From positions 124,001 to 188,000 of the forward strand of contig NZ_JACIEU010000008.1 in NCBI RefSeq assembly GCF_014197035.1: a stretch of 64,000 bases of DNA. The letters run 5' to 3'. The DNA is from Sphingobium scionense (GTDB lineage: Bacteria; Pseudomonadota; Alphaproteobacteria; Sphingomonadales; Sphingomonadaceae). Under the pieces are notes generated by a model that had not been told where the DNA came from, did not search any database, and saw nothing but the letters and a program-made list of their open reading frames with translations. Shown here one piece after another: positions 41,774 through 50,783 of the stretch. Both the position numbers and the translations under genes were made by a program. Position 1 is the stretch's first letter; the number at the start of each line of letters is the position of its first letter.

Positions 41774-42319
41774 TTATTTCGGCGACAACACCATCAGCAT
41801 CTGGCGGCCTTCCATGCGCGGATAGGCTTCGACCTTGGCGATCTCGGCGACATTTTCCGCCACGCGCTGGAGCAGGTTCATGCCCAGCTGCTGGTGGCTG
41901 AGTTCGCGGCCGCGGAAGCGCAGGGTGATCTTCACCTTGTCGCCGTCGCCGATGAAATCATGAACCTTCTTCATCTTCGTATCATAATCATGATCGTCGA
42001 TGTTCGGACGCATCTTGATCTCTTTGAGTTCCTGCGTCTTCTGGGTCTTGCGGGCGATATTCGCCTTCTTCTGGGCTTCGTACTTGAACTTGCCGATGTC
42101 CAGGAACTTGCAGACTGGCGGATCTGCGTTCGGCGACACCTCGACCAGATCCAGGCCGACCTCGGCTGCCTGCTCGATAGCCTCCTGCGTAAACATCACG
42201 CCCAGATTCTCGCCTTCGTCGTCGATCACCCGCACCTTGGGTACGGTGATGAACTCGTTATACCGGGGACCGGACTTCGGCGGCGGCGCCAGCGGGCGGC
42301 GCATCATTGGGGGACGTAT
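41774..42319 (-). CDS. infC: Translation initiation factor IF-3, probable ATA start
   Basis: 181 residues. The N-domain ([20 protein letters not shown]) and C-domain ([41 protein letters not shown]) are complete. The strong site AGGAGA lies seven bases before an ATA codon at 42319-42317, while the first in-frame ATG codons (42307, 42304) are about 17 bases or more from it. IF-3 genes often use rare starts such as AUU for autoregulation, so ATA is proposed here. A conservative annotation would start at 42307. The gene ends at a strong terminator; rpmI and rplT do not follow. Confidence 0.92.
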   Translation of the reverse strand: MRPPMMRRPLAPPPKSGPRYNEFITVPKVRVIDDEGENLGVMFTQEAIEQAAEVGLDLVEVSPNADPPVCKFLDIGKFKYEAQKKANIARKTQKTQELKEIKMRPNIDDHDYDTKMKKVHDFIGDGDKVKITLRFRGRELSHQQLGMNLLQRVAENVAEIAKVEAYPRMEGRQMLMVLSPK

Positions 42320-42486
42320 AGCGGCTTCTCCTGTGACTGTGACAACAAACGGCTCTTCGCGGCCCTTTAGCGCAAAGCCGAAAAGGGCGGCAAGTCCGGA
42401 GTCACGGAATCGCCAGCCCATGTGGCATTACTGCCGCACCCGCTATATCGGGTGAATGCGGGCTTTTTGCAAGGGGCTGAGCGCAG

Positions 42487-43971
42487 TCACAGTGCGCGAA
42501 GCATGCTCTTGGCCGGCGCGAAGAAATATTCGCCGCCCTTGTGGACGACAAATTCCGCCAGTCCGGTCGCCGTCGTGCCGGCTGCCGCATCGTTCCAGGC
42601 ATTGGGCACGGCCAGCGCAACCTCTGGCTCATCGCCACGCTGGCCGATGATCGGGTCGCGGCCGACCCCATCGCCGGGCGATCCATCGATGCGGGCAACG
42701 AAGGGCGGCGAATTGGCCCAGCTTTGCTGGGTGAATTCGAACTGATCCTCGATGCTGCTCTGGAACGCCATGAACATCAGACCGACGCCGCCTTCCGGCT
42801 GGTCGCTGGGGTCGGTCACCTGGTTGCGCGTGCCATAGGGCATGCCGCGCCGCGCCATGATGACGCGGCGTTCGCCGTCATCCAATTCGCGGATGCGATC
42901 GAAATCCGCTACGCTCTGCGGATTCGGCACCAATGTCCGGCCGACATCGCCGCGCGGGTTGGTCTTGCGGATATGGGCAAAGAAGGGGCAGCGGGCACCG
43001 GCGCTGTCGCCATCATAGCTGAAATTGTTCGGCACCGGATGATCGAGGCCTTCCGTCCCCTGAAGGGTGACGGGTGTGCCATCCTCGAACCGGCCGACCA
43101 GAAAGGCGCCGGCCAGTTCGCCGATTCCCAGCTCTGCGCCCAGTTCCTCTTCCCGCGCCTTGAAGGCCTTCACCTGCTGTTCCAGCTTGCGGAAGACGAA
43201 ATAGCTGCCGAAGGCGGTGCCGGTGTCGGGCGATCCCGGATCGGGTACCAGCACCTGCGACAGCGGGAAGGCGGCATTCCACTGGTCGATGCCGCCACCG
43301 GCTGCCTCGCGATCGATCAGTTCCTGCAGCAGCAGCGGCTGGCTGCGCCCGTCGACATAGCCGAAATGCTCGATCCCCTCGGCCGCACCCGCGCTGTTGC
43401 TGCGGAAGATCGCGCGGCCGCTCTCGGCGGTGACCAGGCTGGCAGCGCTGCCCAATCCGCTCATGATCATATCGGCCAGATCCTGCGCTGCCTGCGATGT
43501 CCATTGGTCCGGCTCGTCGGGATCGGCGCCGATCAGGATCATCGCATCTATACGCTCCTGATAGGGGGCTTCCAGCGCTGGAGCCGGCGGATCGTTGAGA
43601 ATGGTGCGGCGGGCGAGCATGCCGCTGGCAAAGGCGCCGTCGACCGGGCCTTCGGGCATGCGGTCGGCTATGCCCAATCGCGCATAGCCGGAGGAGGAGA
43701 GGAGCAGGCCGACAAAGGGGCCGCCCGACTGGCCAGTGTTGCGATAGGCACGGGCCGCTTCCAGCTGGGCGAGGGCCGATGTCACCCGCGGCTCTAGCTG
43801 GCGGAGCGCCGCGCGGCCGGCGGCCGCATCCGGGCCGAAGCGCAGCATCAGGTGTACGGTGGCCTTGCGGCCATGGCCGTCGAGGATATTGCCCTGCAGA
43901 TCTTCCAGCAGGGCGGTTTCATCGGCGTCGGCACTGGTCCAGCGCAGCGGTTCGGACAGGTTGATCGGCAT
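42487..43971 (-). CDS. Dyp-type heme peroxidase
   Basis: 494 residues without a signal peptide. The family motif GYVDGRSQP gives the distal Asp207, and the proximal heme ligand is probably His333 in CPFFAHIRKTNPRG. The following RRGMPYG and the C-terminal VGLMFMAFQSSIEDQFEF are also typical. It belongs to the longer cytoplasmic DyP groups, acting on dyes, phenols or porphyrins with hydrogen peroxide. It lies between thrS (100 bp upstream) and infC (167 bp downstream), all on the minus strand. Confidence 0.9.
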   Translation of the reverse strand: MPINLSEPLRWTSADADETALLEDLQGNILDGHGRKATVHLMLRFGPDAAAGRAALRQLEPRVTSALAQLEAARAYRNTGQSGGPFVGLLLSSSGYARLGIADRMPEGPVDGAFASGMLARRTILNDPPAPALEAPYQERIDAMILIGADPDEPDQWTSQAAQDLADMIMSGLGSAASLVTAESGRAIFRSNSAGAAEGIEHFGYVDGRSQPLLLQELIDREAAGGGIDQWNAAFPLSQVLVPDPGSPDTGTAFGSYFVFRKLEQQVKAFKAREEELGAELGIGELAGAFLVGRFEDGTPVTLQGTEGLDHPVPNNFSYDGDSAGARCPFFAHIRKTNPRGDVGRTLVPNPQSVADFDRIRELDDGERRVIMARRGMPYGTRNQVTDPSDQPEGGVGLMFMAFQSSIEDQFEFTQQSWANSPPFVARIDGSPGDGVGRDPIIGQRGDEPEVALAVPNAWNDAAAGTTATGLAEFVVHKGGEYFFAPAKSMLRAL

Positions 43972-44071
43972 TGCGGCTCTCCCCCGGTCAGGTGATGCCG
44001 CCATGCTATCAGGGGCGGGTCAGGCCCGGTGGGGAGATGGCTCCATTACGGTGCCATCTCCCCCATGCAGG

Positions 44072-46063
44072 TCAGGCCAGATCAGGGGCCAGCGCGTCCT
44101 TCGCCAGCCGAGCGATCAGGTCGCTCACCGACAACATAGTCTGTCCATCCTTGCCCAGTTCGCGCAGCGCCACCGTGCCTTCTTCCGCCTCGCGGCGGCC
44201 GACGACCAGCAGGTTGGGTACCTTGCCCAGCGAATGTTCGCGCACCTTGTAGTTGATTTTCTCGTTGCGCACGTCGGCTTCGGCGCGGATGCCGGCGGCG
44301 CGCAGCTTCTCGACCACGTCCAGCGCATACGTATCCGCATCCGACACGATCGTCGCGACCACCGCCTGCACCGGCGCCAGCCACAGCGGGAACTTGCCGG
44401 CATAATGTTCGATCAGGATGCCGATGAACCGCTCATAGCTGCCGAAGATCGCGCGGTGCAGCATGACCGGGCGGTGGCGCTCGCCATCCTCGGCAATATA
44501 GCTGGCGTCAAGCCGCTCGGGCAGCACGCGGTCGGACTGGATCGTGCCGACCTGCCAGGTGCGGCCGATCGCGTCGGTCAGATGCCATTCCAGCTTGGGC
44601 GCATAGAAGGCGCCTTCGCCGGGCAGCTCTTCCCAGCCATATTCGGGCGTGTTGAGGCCGGCGGCGGCAACCGCATTGCGCAGTTCCTCTTCCGCCTTGT
44701 CCCACATTTCCTCGGTGCCGAAGCGCTTTTCCGGGCGCAGCGCCAGCTTGATCGAGTAGGTGAAGCCGAAATCCCGGTAGATCCGGTCGGCCAGCGCACA
44801 GAAGGCACGCACTTCCTCGACGATCTGGTCTTCGCGGCAGAAGATATGGGCGTCGTCCTGGGTGAATTGGCGCACCCGCATCAGGCCGTGCAGCGCGCCA
44901 TGCGGCTCGTTGCGATGGCAGCAGCCATTTTCGTAGAAACGCAGCGGCAGATCGCGATAGCTCTTGATCCCCTGCTTGAAGATCAGGATGTGCGCCGGGC
45001 AGTTCATCGGCTTGAGTGCCATCCAGTCGACATCGTCCGACACCAGCGGGCCTTCGTCCGCGACGTTGGGCACTTCGTCGGGGATGACGAACATATTCTC
45101 GCGATATTTGCCCCAATGGCCGGACTGCTCCCACTGGCGCGCGTCCATCACCTGCGGGGTCTTGACCTCGCGATAGCCGGCATCGTCGATCGCGCGGCGC
45201 ATATAGGCTTCCAGCTCGCGCCAGATCAGATAGCCCTTGGGGTGCCAGAAGACGCTGCCATGCGCTTCCTGCTGCAGATGGAACAGGTCCATCTCAGCGC
45301 CCAGCTTGCGATGGTCGCGCTTGCCGGCCTCTTCCAGTCGGGTCAGATGCTCGTTGAGTTGCTTCTTGTTCAGCCAGCCGGTGCCATAGATGCGGCTCAG
45401 CATTGCATTCTTCTGGTCGCCGCGCCAATAGGCGCCCGACACGCGGGTCAGCTTGAACGCCGCCGGGTCCAGCTTGCCGGTCGAGGCCAGGTGCGGGCCG
45501 CGGCACATGTCGTACCAGCCGTCACCCGAATGATAGACGGTCAGTTCCTCGCTCTGCGGCAGTTCGGCCGCCCATTGCGCCTTGAAGGTTTCGCCGGCCG
45601 CTTCCCACTGCGCGATCAGCGTGTCGCGGGCGATGACTTCGCGGCGCAGCGGCTTGTTGGCGGCGATGATCTTGCGCATCTCCGCCTCGATCGCGGGCAG
45701 GTCTTCCTCGGTAAAGGGGCGATCCTTGGGTGCGAAGTCATAATAGAAACCATCGTCGGTCGCCGGGCCGAAGGTGATCTGCGTACCGGGGAACAGCGCC
45801 TGCACCGCTTCGGCCAGCACATGGGCGAAATCGTGGCGCGCCAGTTCCAGCGCGTCGGCCTCGTCCTTCGCCGTTACCAGCGCCAGCTGCGAATCCTGTT
45901 CCAGCGGGCGCATGATGTCGCGCAGCTCGCCGTCGACCTTCGCAGCGATCGCCGCCTTGGCCAGGCCCGGCCCGATCGCCGCTGCAATGTCCGCCGGGGT
46001 AGTGCCGGGCGCGACTTCACGCACGGAACCATCGGGCAGGGTGATCTTGAGCATGGCGGACAC
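44072..46063 (-). CDS. thrS: Threonine-tRNA ligase
   Basis: 663 residues: TGS domain ([21 protein letters not shown]), second editing domain ([18 protein letters not shown]), the class II core ([26 protein letters not shown] with the zinc Cys, [14 protein letters not shown]) and the anticodon-binding domain ([12 protein letters not shown]). GTG 46063 (MSAMLKI) or ATG 46054 may be the start. It charges tRNA-Thr. A DyP gene then infC follow on the same strand. Confidence 0.96.
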   Translation of the reverse strand: MSAMLKITLPDGSVREVAPGTTPADIAAAIGPGLAKAAIAAKVDGELRDIMRPLEQDSQLALVTAKDEADALELARHDFAHVLAEAVQALFPGTQITFGPATDDGFYYDFAPKDRPFTEEDLPAIEAEMRKIIAANKPLRREVIARDTLIAQWEAAGETFKAQWAAELPQSEELTVYHSGDGWYDMCRGPHLASTGKLDPAAFKLTRVSGAYWRGDQKNAMLSRIYGTGWLNKKQLNEHLTRLEEAGKRDHRKLGAEMDLFHLQQEAHGSVFWHPKGYLIWRELEAYMRRAIDDAGYREVKTPQVMDARQWEQSGHWGKYRENMFVIPDEVPNVADEGPLVSDDVDWMALKPMNCPAHILIFKQGIKSYRDLPLRFYENGCCHRNEPHGALHGLMRVRQFTQDDAHIFCREDQIVEEVRAFCALADRIYRDFGFTYSIKLALRPEKRFGTEEMWDKAEEELRNAVAAAGLNTPEYGWEELPGEGAFYAPKLEWHLTDAIGRTWQVGTIQSDRVLPERLDASYIAEDGERHRPVMLHRAIFGSYERFIGILIEHYAGKFPLWLAPVQAVVATIVSDADTYALDVVEKLRAAGIRAEADVRNEKINYKVREHSLGKVPNLLVVGRREAEEGTVALRELGKDGQTMLSVSDLIARLAKDALAPDLA

Positions 46064-46224
46064 GGGGGGTCTTTCTGTGAAATTTGCGGGTTGCGCAGCC
46101 GAAAAAGCCGCGCCTTCCCCATAAATGGGCGGTCTGCCCTGTCAATAGAAGCCCTCTTGCCAAGAGTCATCCATGGGCGCATGTTTTATGTGCTGATATA
46201 TCATTATCAGTGCAGGAGGGACTT

Positions 46225-46662
46225 ATGGCTTTGAGCTTTGCAGAATCCCGTGGCGCGCAGGATGACGCGCCGATGGGCGAGATGAACACGACGCCGCTGA
46301 TCGACGTCATGCTCGTGCTGCTGATCATGTTCATCATCACCATCCCGATCCAGACCCATAGCGTGGGCATCAACCTGCCCCAGGCGCCGGTCGATACCAG
46401 CCTGCCCCAACCCGATCCGATCAAGAACAAGGTGACGATCGACGCATCGGGCGTGGTCCGCTGGAACGGCATGGCGGTCGATCCGCTGACCCTGCGCCGC
46501 TATCTCGCTCAGACGCTGGCCCTGCCTGTCGAACCGGAACTGCAATTCCAGCCGGATGCCGCCGCCCGCTATCTGGTGGTCGACCAGACGCTGGCCGACA
46601 TCCGTCGTTCCGGCGTCACCAAGCTGGGCTTCGTCGGCAATGAGCGCTATGGCCAGTTCTGA
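46225..46662 (+). CDS. ExbD/TolR family biopolymer transport protein
   Basis: 145 residues: a short cytoplasmic tail, one membrane helix (TTPLIDVMLVLLIMFIIT) with the conserved Asp that carries protons, and a periplasmic domain (KVTIDASGVVRWNG). ExbD works with ExbB and TonB to drive outer-membrane receptors, but neither partner is next to it. AGGAGGG precedes the ATG. It may serve the several TonB receptors of this genome, or be an accessory copy. Confidence 0.88.
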   Translation: MALSFAESRGAQDDAPMGEMNTTPLIDVMLVLLIMFIITIPIQTHSVGINLPQAPVDTSLPQPDPIKNKVTIDASGVVRWNGMAVDPLTLRRYLAQTLALPVEPELQFQPDAAARYLVVDQTLADIRRSGVTKLGFVGNERYGQF

Positions 46663-46680
46663 CAAGGGTACGCGATAAAA

Positions 46681-46731
46681 TGTAAAGGCACATTGACTCC
46701 GTGCTTCCCGCTTCTGTAAAGGGTACTTGAC
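46681..46731 (+). promoter_or_regulatory. Two direct repeats before the membrane protein/XRE pair
   Basis: TGTAAAGG-N4-TTGAC occurs at 46681-46697 and 46715-46731, 34 bp apart and 13 of 17 bases identical. The position just before the operon suggests an operator for its own XRE regulator. Confidence 0.45.
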
Positions 46732-46756
46732 CCATTCAGAGCAGGAAGCATGAGTC

Positions 46757-47344
46757 ATGATCGCCCCGGAACCTACGCACCCCTTTCCCTGGCGCATCTG
46801 CGCCGCGGCCGCGCTGTTCACATTGCTGATGGTCGCCGCCGCTGTCGCCGCCAACATCTTCACCATCAGCGGCAATGGCAAATTGCCGCTGATGGTACCG
46901 GGCCTGCTGGCGCTGGGCTGGCTGATCTGGGAAGCGATGCGGCTGGCGCGTGCCGTGCCGGGATCGGCGATCGCCCGCTATATCGGTCGGGTCGTGCCGC
47001 TGATGATCGCCAATGTCGTCACCGTGGTCGCGGCCATCACTATCCAGCGCGAATGGCATCCGGCAGGAGTGTGGGCCGTGCTCGTCGCCTTGCTGCCGGC
47101 GCCGCCGCTGATCGGCTTCATCTGGGCGATGGGCCGGCTGCTGGTGGAGGAGAGCGACGAATATCTGCGCATGGTCCATGCCCGGCGCGCGCTGATCGCG
47201 GCCGGTTTCATGCTGGTGATCACAACCGTCTGGGGCCTGCTCGAAGGTTCCGGCCTTGCCCCCCATGCGCCCGCCTATGCCGCCTTCATCCTGTGGAATC
47301 TGGGCCTGTTGCTGGCGCCGATCCTGCCCGGTGGCCGCGCATGA
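46757..47344 (+). CDS. Membrane protein paired with an XRE regulator
   Basis: 195 residues with about five or six helices (ICAAAALFTLLMVAAAVAA, VPLMIANVVTVVAAITI, WAVLVALLPAPPLIGFIWAM, ALIAAGFMLVITTVWGL, AYAAFILWNLGLLLAPI). The function is unknown. Its stop codon overlaps the ATG of the small XRE gene by four bases (ATGA), so the two form a coupled unit, a pairing I recall from other bacteria. It may be the target or effector of the regulator. Confidence 0.75.
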   Translation: MIAPEPTHPFPWRICAAAALFTLLMVAAAVAANIFTISGNGKLPLMVPGLLALGWLIWEAMRLARAVPGSAIARYIGRVVPLMIANVVTVVAAITIQREWHPAGVWAVLVALLPAPPLIGFIWAMGRLLVEESDEYLRMVHARRALIAAGFMLVITTVWGLLEGSGLAPHAPAYAAFILWNLGLLLAPILPGGRA

Positions 47345-47532
47345 AGAACCGGCTCAAGGTCTTGCGGGCGGAGCGCGACTGGAACCAGAGCGATCTCGCC
47401 GCCCAGCTCGGCATTTCGCGCCAGAGCGTCAACGCGATCGAGACCGGCAAATATGACCCCTCGCTCCCGCTCGCCTTCCGCATCGCCGACCTGTTCGGCC
47501 TCCGTATCGAGGATATCTTCCGGCGCGACTGA
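47341..47532 (+). CDS. Small XRE-type transcriptional regulator
   Basis: 63 residues, almost only a helix-turn-helix: RLKVLRAERDWNQSDLAAQLG then ISRQSVNAIETGKYDPSLPLAF and IADLFGLRIEDIF. This is the YgzD/YozG-like compact regulator that is normally co-transcribed with a membrane protein gene, as here. It probably controls its own operon, perhaps by the direct repeats at 46681-46731. Confidence 0.88.
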   Translation: MKNRLKVLRAERDWNQSDLAAQLGISRQSVNAIETGKYDPSLPLAFRIADLFGLRIEDIFRRD

Positions 47533-47533
47533 C

Positions 47534-47899
47534 TCAGGCGATCAGCAGCCGGGCGGCGTCGTCGGTCTGTTGCAGGAAGGAGAGTGGGCCGCCGATCTCG
47601 ACCCCTGCGGGCAGGGCGTCGGCGGACAGGCCCGACAGGGCAAGGCCGCTCTGGCAGGCGATCAGGGCCACCCCCATGTCCAGCGCCTCGGCCAGCAATT
47701 CGGCGAGCGTCGGCAGGCCCGCCGCCTGATGCGTCTCGTCTTCCGGCGCGGCGAGCGGCGACGTCAGCAGCGCCACGGCATTCAGTTGCAGGAATAGGCT
47801 GGCGTCGCCGCCCAGGGCTGCGTGCGCCGTCGCCATGACCAATGCGCCGCGCAGCCGCTCCGCATCGGCCGTCAGGACGATGATTCTCAGCCCGCGCAT
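47534..47899 (-). CDS. DsrE-family protein
   Basis: 121 residues. The fold fits DsrE/TusD-like small sulfur-handling proteins: LRIIVLTADAERLRGALVMATAHAALGG, then AGLPTLAELLAEALDMGVALIACQSGLAL with the candidate active Cys82. The start overlaps the end of the ThiF/MoeB-like gene by 13 bases. It may carry or reduce sulfur together with that enzyme, but a role is inferred. It is the last gene of the seven-gene minus-strand operon. Confidence 0.7.
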   Translation of the reverse strand: MRGLRIIVLTADAERLRGALVMATAHAALGGDASLFLQLNAVALLTSPLAAPEDETHQAAGLPTLAELLAEALDMGVALIACQSGLALSGLSADALPAGVEIGGPLSFLQQTDDAARLLIA

Positions 47900-48654
47900 A
47901 GTTCCGCCGCGCAGCCGGGGCAGGCCGGATCCTTGGGCACGCCCAGCGTGCGGAACCGCATCGCCAGCAGGTCCGCGATCAGCAACTGCCCCGCCATGTC
48001 GGTGCCGAAGGGCACCAGCGCGCGGATCACCTCCAGTGCGGCCAGGCTGCCAATCACCCCGGTCAGCGCGCCGATCACACCGGTTTCCGAACAATTGCGC
48101 TCGGGCGCATCGACCGGGCTGCCGACCAGGCAGCGATAGCAGGGCTTGTCCTTCTCCCAGCCGCGATAGGTGGCGAGCTGCCCCTCGAAGGGACCGACCG
48201 CCGCCGACACCAGCGGCATGCGCAGCGCTTGCGCGGCGTCGGCCACCACCAGCCGGGTGGCGAAACTGTCGCACCCGTCCAGCACGACATCGGCCTCGCG
48301 CAGCAGCATGGCGGCATTGTCCGCATCGATCCGGGCGTTGATCGGGATCAGCTTGATGTCGGGATTGATCCGGGCAATCGCCGCCATTGCCGCTTCGGCC
48401 TTGGGCGTGCCGATCTCGGCGGTGCCGAACAATATCTGTCGTTGCAGATTGGACAGGGCGACGGCGTCATCGTCGATCACCCGGATCGTGCCGACGCCGG
48501 CGGCCGCCAGATAGAGGATGGCGGGACTGCCGATGCCGCCCGCGCCGATCACCGCCACATCGGCCGACAGCAGCCGCACCTGACCCGCGCCGCCAATTTC
48601 CTTGAGCACGATATGGCGGGCATAGCGCTCCAGTTGATCGTCGGTCAGCGTCAC
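47887..48654 (-). CDS. HesA/MoeB/ThiF family adenylyltransferase
   Basis: 255 residues from GTG 48654, which overlaps the previous stop as GTGA. ATP-binding motif VAVIGAGGIGSP, the NLQRQ arginine motif, VLDGCDSFATR, zinc pairs CYRC and CPGC, and ERNCSETGV with a Cys near the active crossover loop are visible. The family adenylates the C-terminal Gly-Gly of MoaD- or ThiS-like sulfur carriers for molybdopterin, thiamine or thionucleotide synthesis. No sulfur carrier gene is nearby, so which one it serves is unknown. Confidence 0.85.
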   Translation of the reverse strand: MTLTDDQLERYARHIVLKEIGGAGQVRLLSADVAVIGAGGIGSPAILYLAAAGVGTIRVIDDDAVALSNLQRQILFGTAEIGTPKAEAAMAAIARINPDIKLIPINARIDADNAAMLLREADVVLDGCDSFATRLVVADAAQALRMPLVSAAVGPFEGQLATYRGWEKDKPCYRCLVGSPVDAPERNCSETGVIGALTGVIGSLAALEVIRALVPFGTDMAGQLLIADLLAMRFRTLGVPKDPACPGCAAELCAG

Positions 48655-49055
48655 GATGCGTCCGACCAGAGGAAGCGCACCTGCGAGCGCATCCACACCG
48701 GTTCGTCGGTGCCGGACTTGGGGAAGCTGCCCTTGAGCGTGCCGAGGATTCGCTTGCTCACAAATGTTTCGACTTCGGGGCAGCGAACATTGACCGGCGC
48801 GATCTTCAGCGGTCGGCCCTGACCATCGAGCAGGAACAGCACATCCAGTTCCAGCAGTTGCGAACCTTCATAATTGACCGCGCCGCTGCACGATGCCTTG
48901 CGGTAGAGGGTGTGAACATTCTCCGACCATTTTGGTGACACCTTGCGACCCTGCCAGCCTTCGATCACCGGCACTTCGCTCAGATTCTGGGGCATGGTGG
49001 GAAGCGCCTGTGGGGCGGCGGCGGCAAGCGTCAGCGAAAGCAGCGGGGTCATCAT
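48651..49055 (-). CDS. Exported hypothetical protein within the dut-thiF operon
   Basis: 134 residues. A weak signal (TPLLSLTLAAAAPQALP) precedes a mature part with WSENVHTLYRKASCSGAV and LLELDVLFLLDGQGRPLKIAPVNVRCP, including two cysteines that could pair. This resembles TonB C-terminal-like periplasmic domains, but I cannot assign it. Placement is four bases after dut and overlapping the next gene. GGGAG precedes ATG 49055. Confidence 0.65.
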   Translation of the reverse strand: MMTPLLSLTLAAAAPQALPTMPQNLSEVPVIEGWQGRKVSPKWSENVHTLYRKASCSGAVNYEGSQLLELDVLFLLDGQGRPLKIAPVNVRCPEVETFVSKRILGTLKGSFPKSGTDEPVWMRSQVRFLWSDAS

Positions 49056-49059
49056 GATG

Positions 49060-49515
49060 TCACACTCCCGTAGAACCGAAGCCGCCCTGTCCCCGGGCAG
49101 TATCGTCGAGCATATCCACCTCGACGAAGCTGGCAAGCTGAACCGGCGCGACCACCAGTTGCGCGATGCGATCGCCCCGCTTGATCGGGAAGGGATCGGC
49201 GCCATGGTTGATCAGCAGTATCTTCAGTTCGCCGCGATAATCGGCATCGATCGTGCCGGGGGCGTTGGGCAGGGTGATGCCATGCTTGAGCGCCAGGCCG
49301 GAACGCGGCCGCACCTGAATTTCGTAGCCCTCGGGGATCGCCAGTGCGAAGCCGGTAGCGACCGGATGACGATCGCCGGGATTGAGGATGATCTCCTCGG
49401 CCGACACCACATCCATGCCAGCGGCATGCGCCGTGGCATAGGCGGGAACGGGCAGCCCGTCACCATTGGGCAGGCGCATGAGTTGGATATTAATCGGCGA
49501 CAGCGGAGATGGCAT
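49060..49515 (-). CDS. dut: dUTP diphosphatase
   Basis: 151 residues, trimeric dUTPase. Motifs in order: [49 protein letters not shown] and [10 protein letters not shown]. These are the five conserved active-site motifs. It removes dUTP and supplies dUMP for thymidylate. ATG 49515 lies inside the end of coaBC, overlapping it by 26 bases, a coaBC-dut pairing known from other bacteria. Confidence 0.95.
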   Translation of the reverse strand: MPSPLSPINIQLMRLPNGDGLPVPAYATAHAAGMDVVSAEEIILNPGDRHPVATGFALAIPEGYEIQVRPRSGLALKHGITLPNAPGTIDADYRGELKILLINHGADPFPIKRGDRIAQLVVAPVQLASFVEVDMLDDTARGQGGFGSTGV

Positions 49516-50734
49516 TGGCAACCTTTTCAATGAGTTTTGTGGCGACATCGCTCTTGGCCATGGCGGCCCAGCTTTCGATGCCGGCGGATGTGACGATCTG
49601 GACGCTGTTGCTGTCGCCGCCCATGACGTCACCGGACACGTCATTGGCGACGATCCAGTCGGCGCCCTTGCGCACCAGCTTGGCCTGCGCATGTTCGGCG
49701 ATATTTTGCGTTTCGGCCGCAAAGCCGATCAGCAGGCTGGGGCGGCGGGCATGATGGCCCAGTGTCGCCAATATGTCGGGATTTTCGACCAGGCTAAGCG
49801 GCGCGGGCTGGCCGGAGCCGTCCTTCTTCAGCTTCTGCTCGGCCGCGTCGGCGGTGCGCCAGTCGGCGACGGCGGCGACCATGATCGCGGCATCGGCGGG
49901 CAGCGCGCCCTCCACCGCCGCCAGCATCTCGCGCGCGGTCTCGACATCGATGCGGTCGACCCCCGCGGGCGTTGGAAGATGCACGGGGCCGGCCACCAGA
50001 GTCACCTTTGCCCCGGCGCGCGCAGCGGCGGCGGCGATGGCGAAGCCCTGCTTGCCCGAGGAGCGATTGGCGATGTAGCGCACCGGATCGATCGGCTCAT
50101 GGGTCGGCCCGGCCGTCACCAATATATGCCGTCCGGCCAGCTGCTCATCCGCGCCCGCGAAATCCGGCTGACCCGCCAGCGGATCGGGCAGGACAGGGGC
50201 GGCCAGCAGGCGCCCAATCTCCGCCGCGATCGCTTCCGGCTCGGGCAGGCGGCCCTTGCCATATTCGCCGCAGGCCATCTCGCCATCGTCGGGCGTCATG
50301 ATGTGGACGCCATCGGCATGGAGCTGCGCCAGGTTCCGCTGCGTCGCCTTGTGGTGCCACATGCGCACATTCATCGCCGGCACCGCCAGCACCGGCTTGT
50401 CGGTGGCGAGCAGGATGGTGGTGGCGAGGTCATCGGCGATGCCCGCCGCCATCTTGGCCAGGATGTTGGCGGTGGCGGGCGCGACGACGATCAGGTCCGC
50501 CTGGCGCGACAGCTGGATATGGCCGATCTCGCGCTCTTCCTTGAGGTCGAACATGTCGCCATAGACATGATCCTCGGTCAGCACGCCCAGGCTCAGCGGC
50601 GTGACGAACTGCTGGGCGCTTTCGGTGAGAACCGCGCGCACGGCGATGCCGCGCTTGCGCAACTGGCGCACCAGTTCCAGCGACTTATAGGCCGCAATGC
50701 CGCCGGAGACGATGAGAAGGACACGCTGGGTCAT
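49490..50734 (-). CDS. coaBC: Bifunctional phosphopantothenoylcysteine decarboxylase/synthetase
   Basis: 414 residues. The N-terminal flavoprotein (CoaC) shows [44 protein letters not shown] with the conserved Ala-Asn region, and PAMNVRMW. The C-terminal CoaB part shows [27 protein letters not shown] and IGFAAET. It carries out steps two and three of coenzyme A synthesis. ATG 50734 begins MTQRVLL, the normal start. Confidence 0.95.
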   Translation of the reverse strand: MTQRVLLIVSGGIAAYKSLELVRQLRKRGIAVRAVLTESAQQFVTPLSLGVLTEDHVYGDMFDLKEEREIGHIQLSRQADLIVVAPATANILAKMAAGIADDLATTILLATDKPVLAVPAMNVRMWHHKATQRNLAQLHADGVHIMTPDDGEMACGEYGKGRLPEPEAIAAEIGRLLAAPVLPDPLAGQPDFAGADEQLAGRHILVTAGPTHEPIDPVRYIANRSSGKQGFAIAAAAARAGAKVTLVAGPVHLPTPAGVDRIDVETAREMLAAVEGALPADAAIMVAAVADWRTADAAEQKLKKDGSGQPAPLSLVENPDILATLGHHARRPSLLIGFAAETQNIAEHAQAKLVRKGADWIVANDVSGDVMGGDSNSVQIVTSAGIESWAAMAKSDVATKLIEKVANAISAVAD

Positions 50735-50783
50735 GGCCAACATTTGGTCGTGCGACCGGAACTTGTCCAGCCCGGTCGCCGAC

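Noticed and set aside
46163..46224. Hairpin-based regulatory RNA before the ExbD gene
   Set aside because: Only a plain ribosome site AGGAGGG and short AT-rich stretch (TGATATATCATTATCA) are seen; the small palindrome alone is not enough to call an RNA element.
43990..46225. tRNA-sensing leader or attenuator before thrS
   Set aside because: No T-box-like structure or Thr-rich leader peptide is visible in the short upstream region, and T-boxes are not usual in this group.
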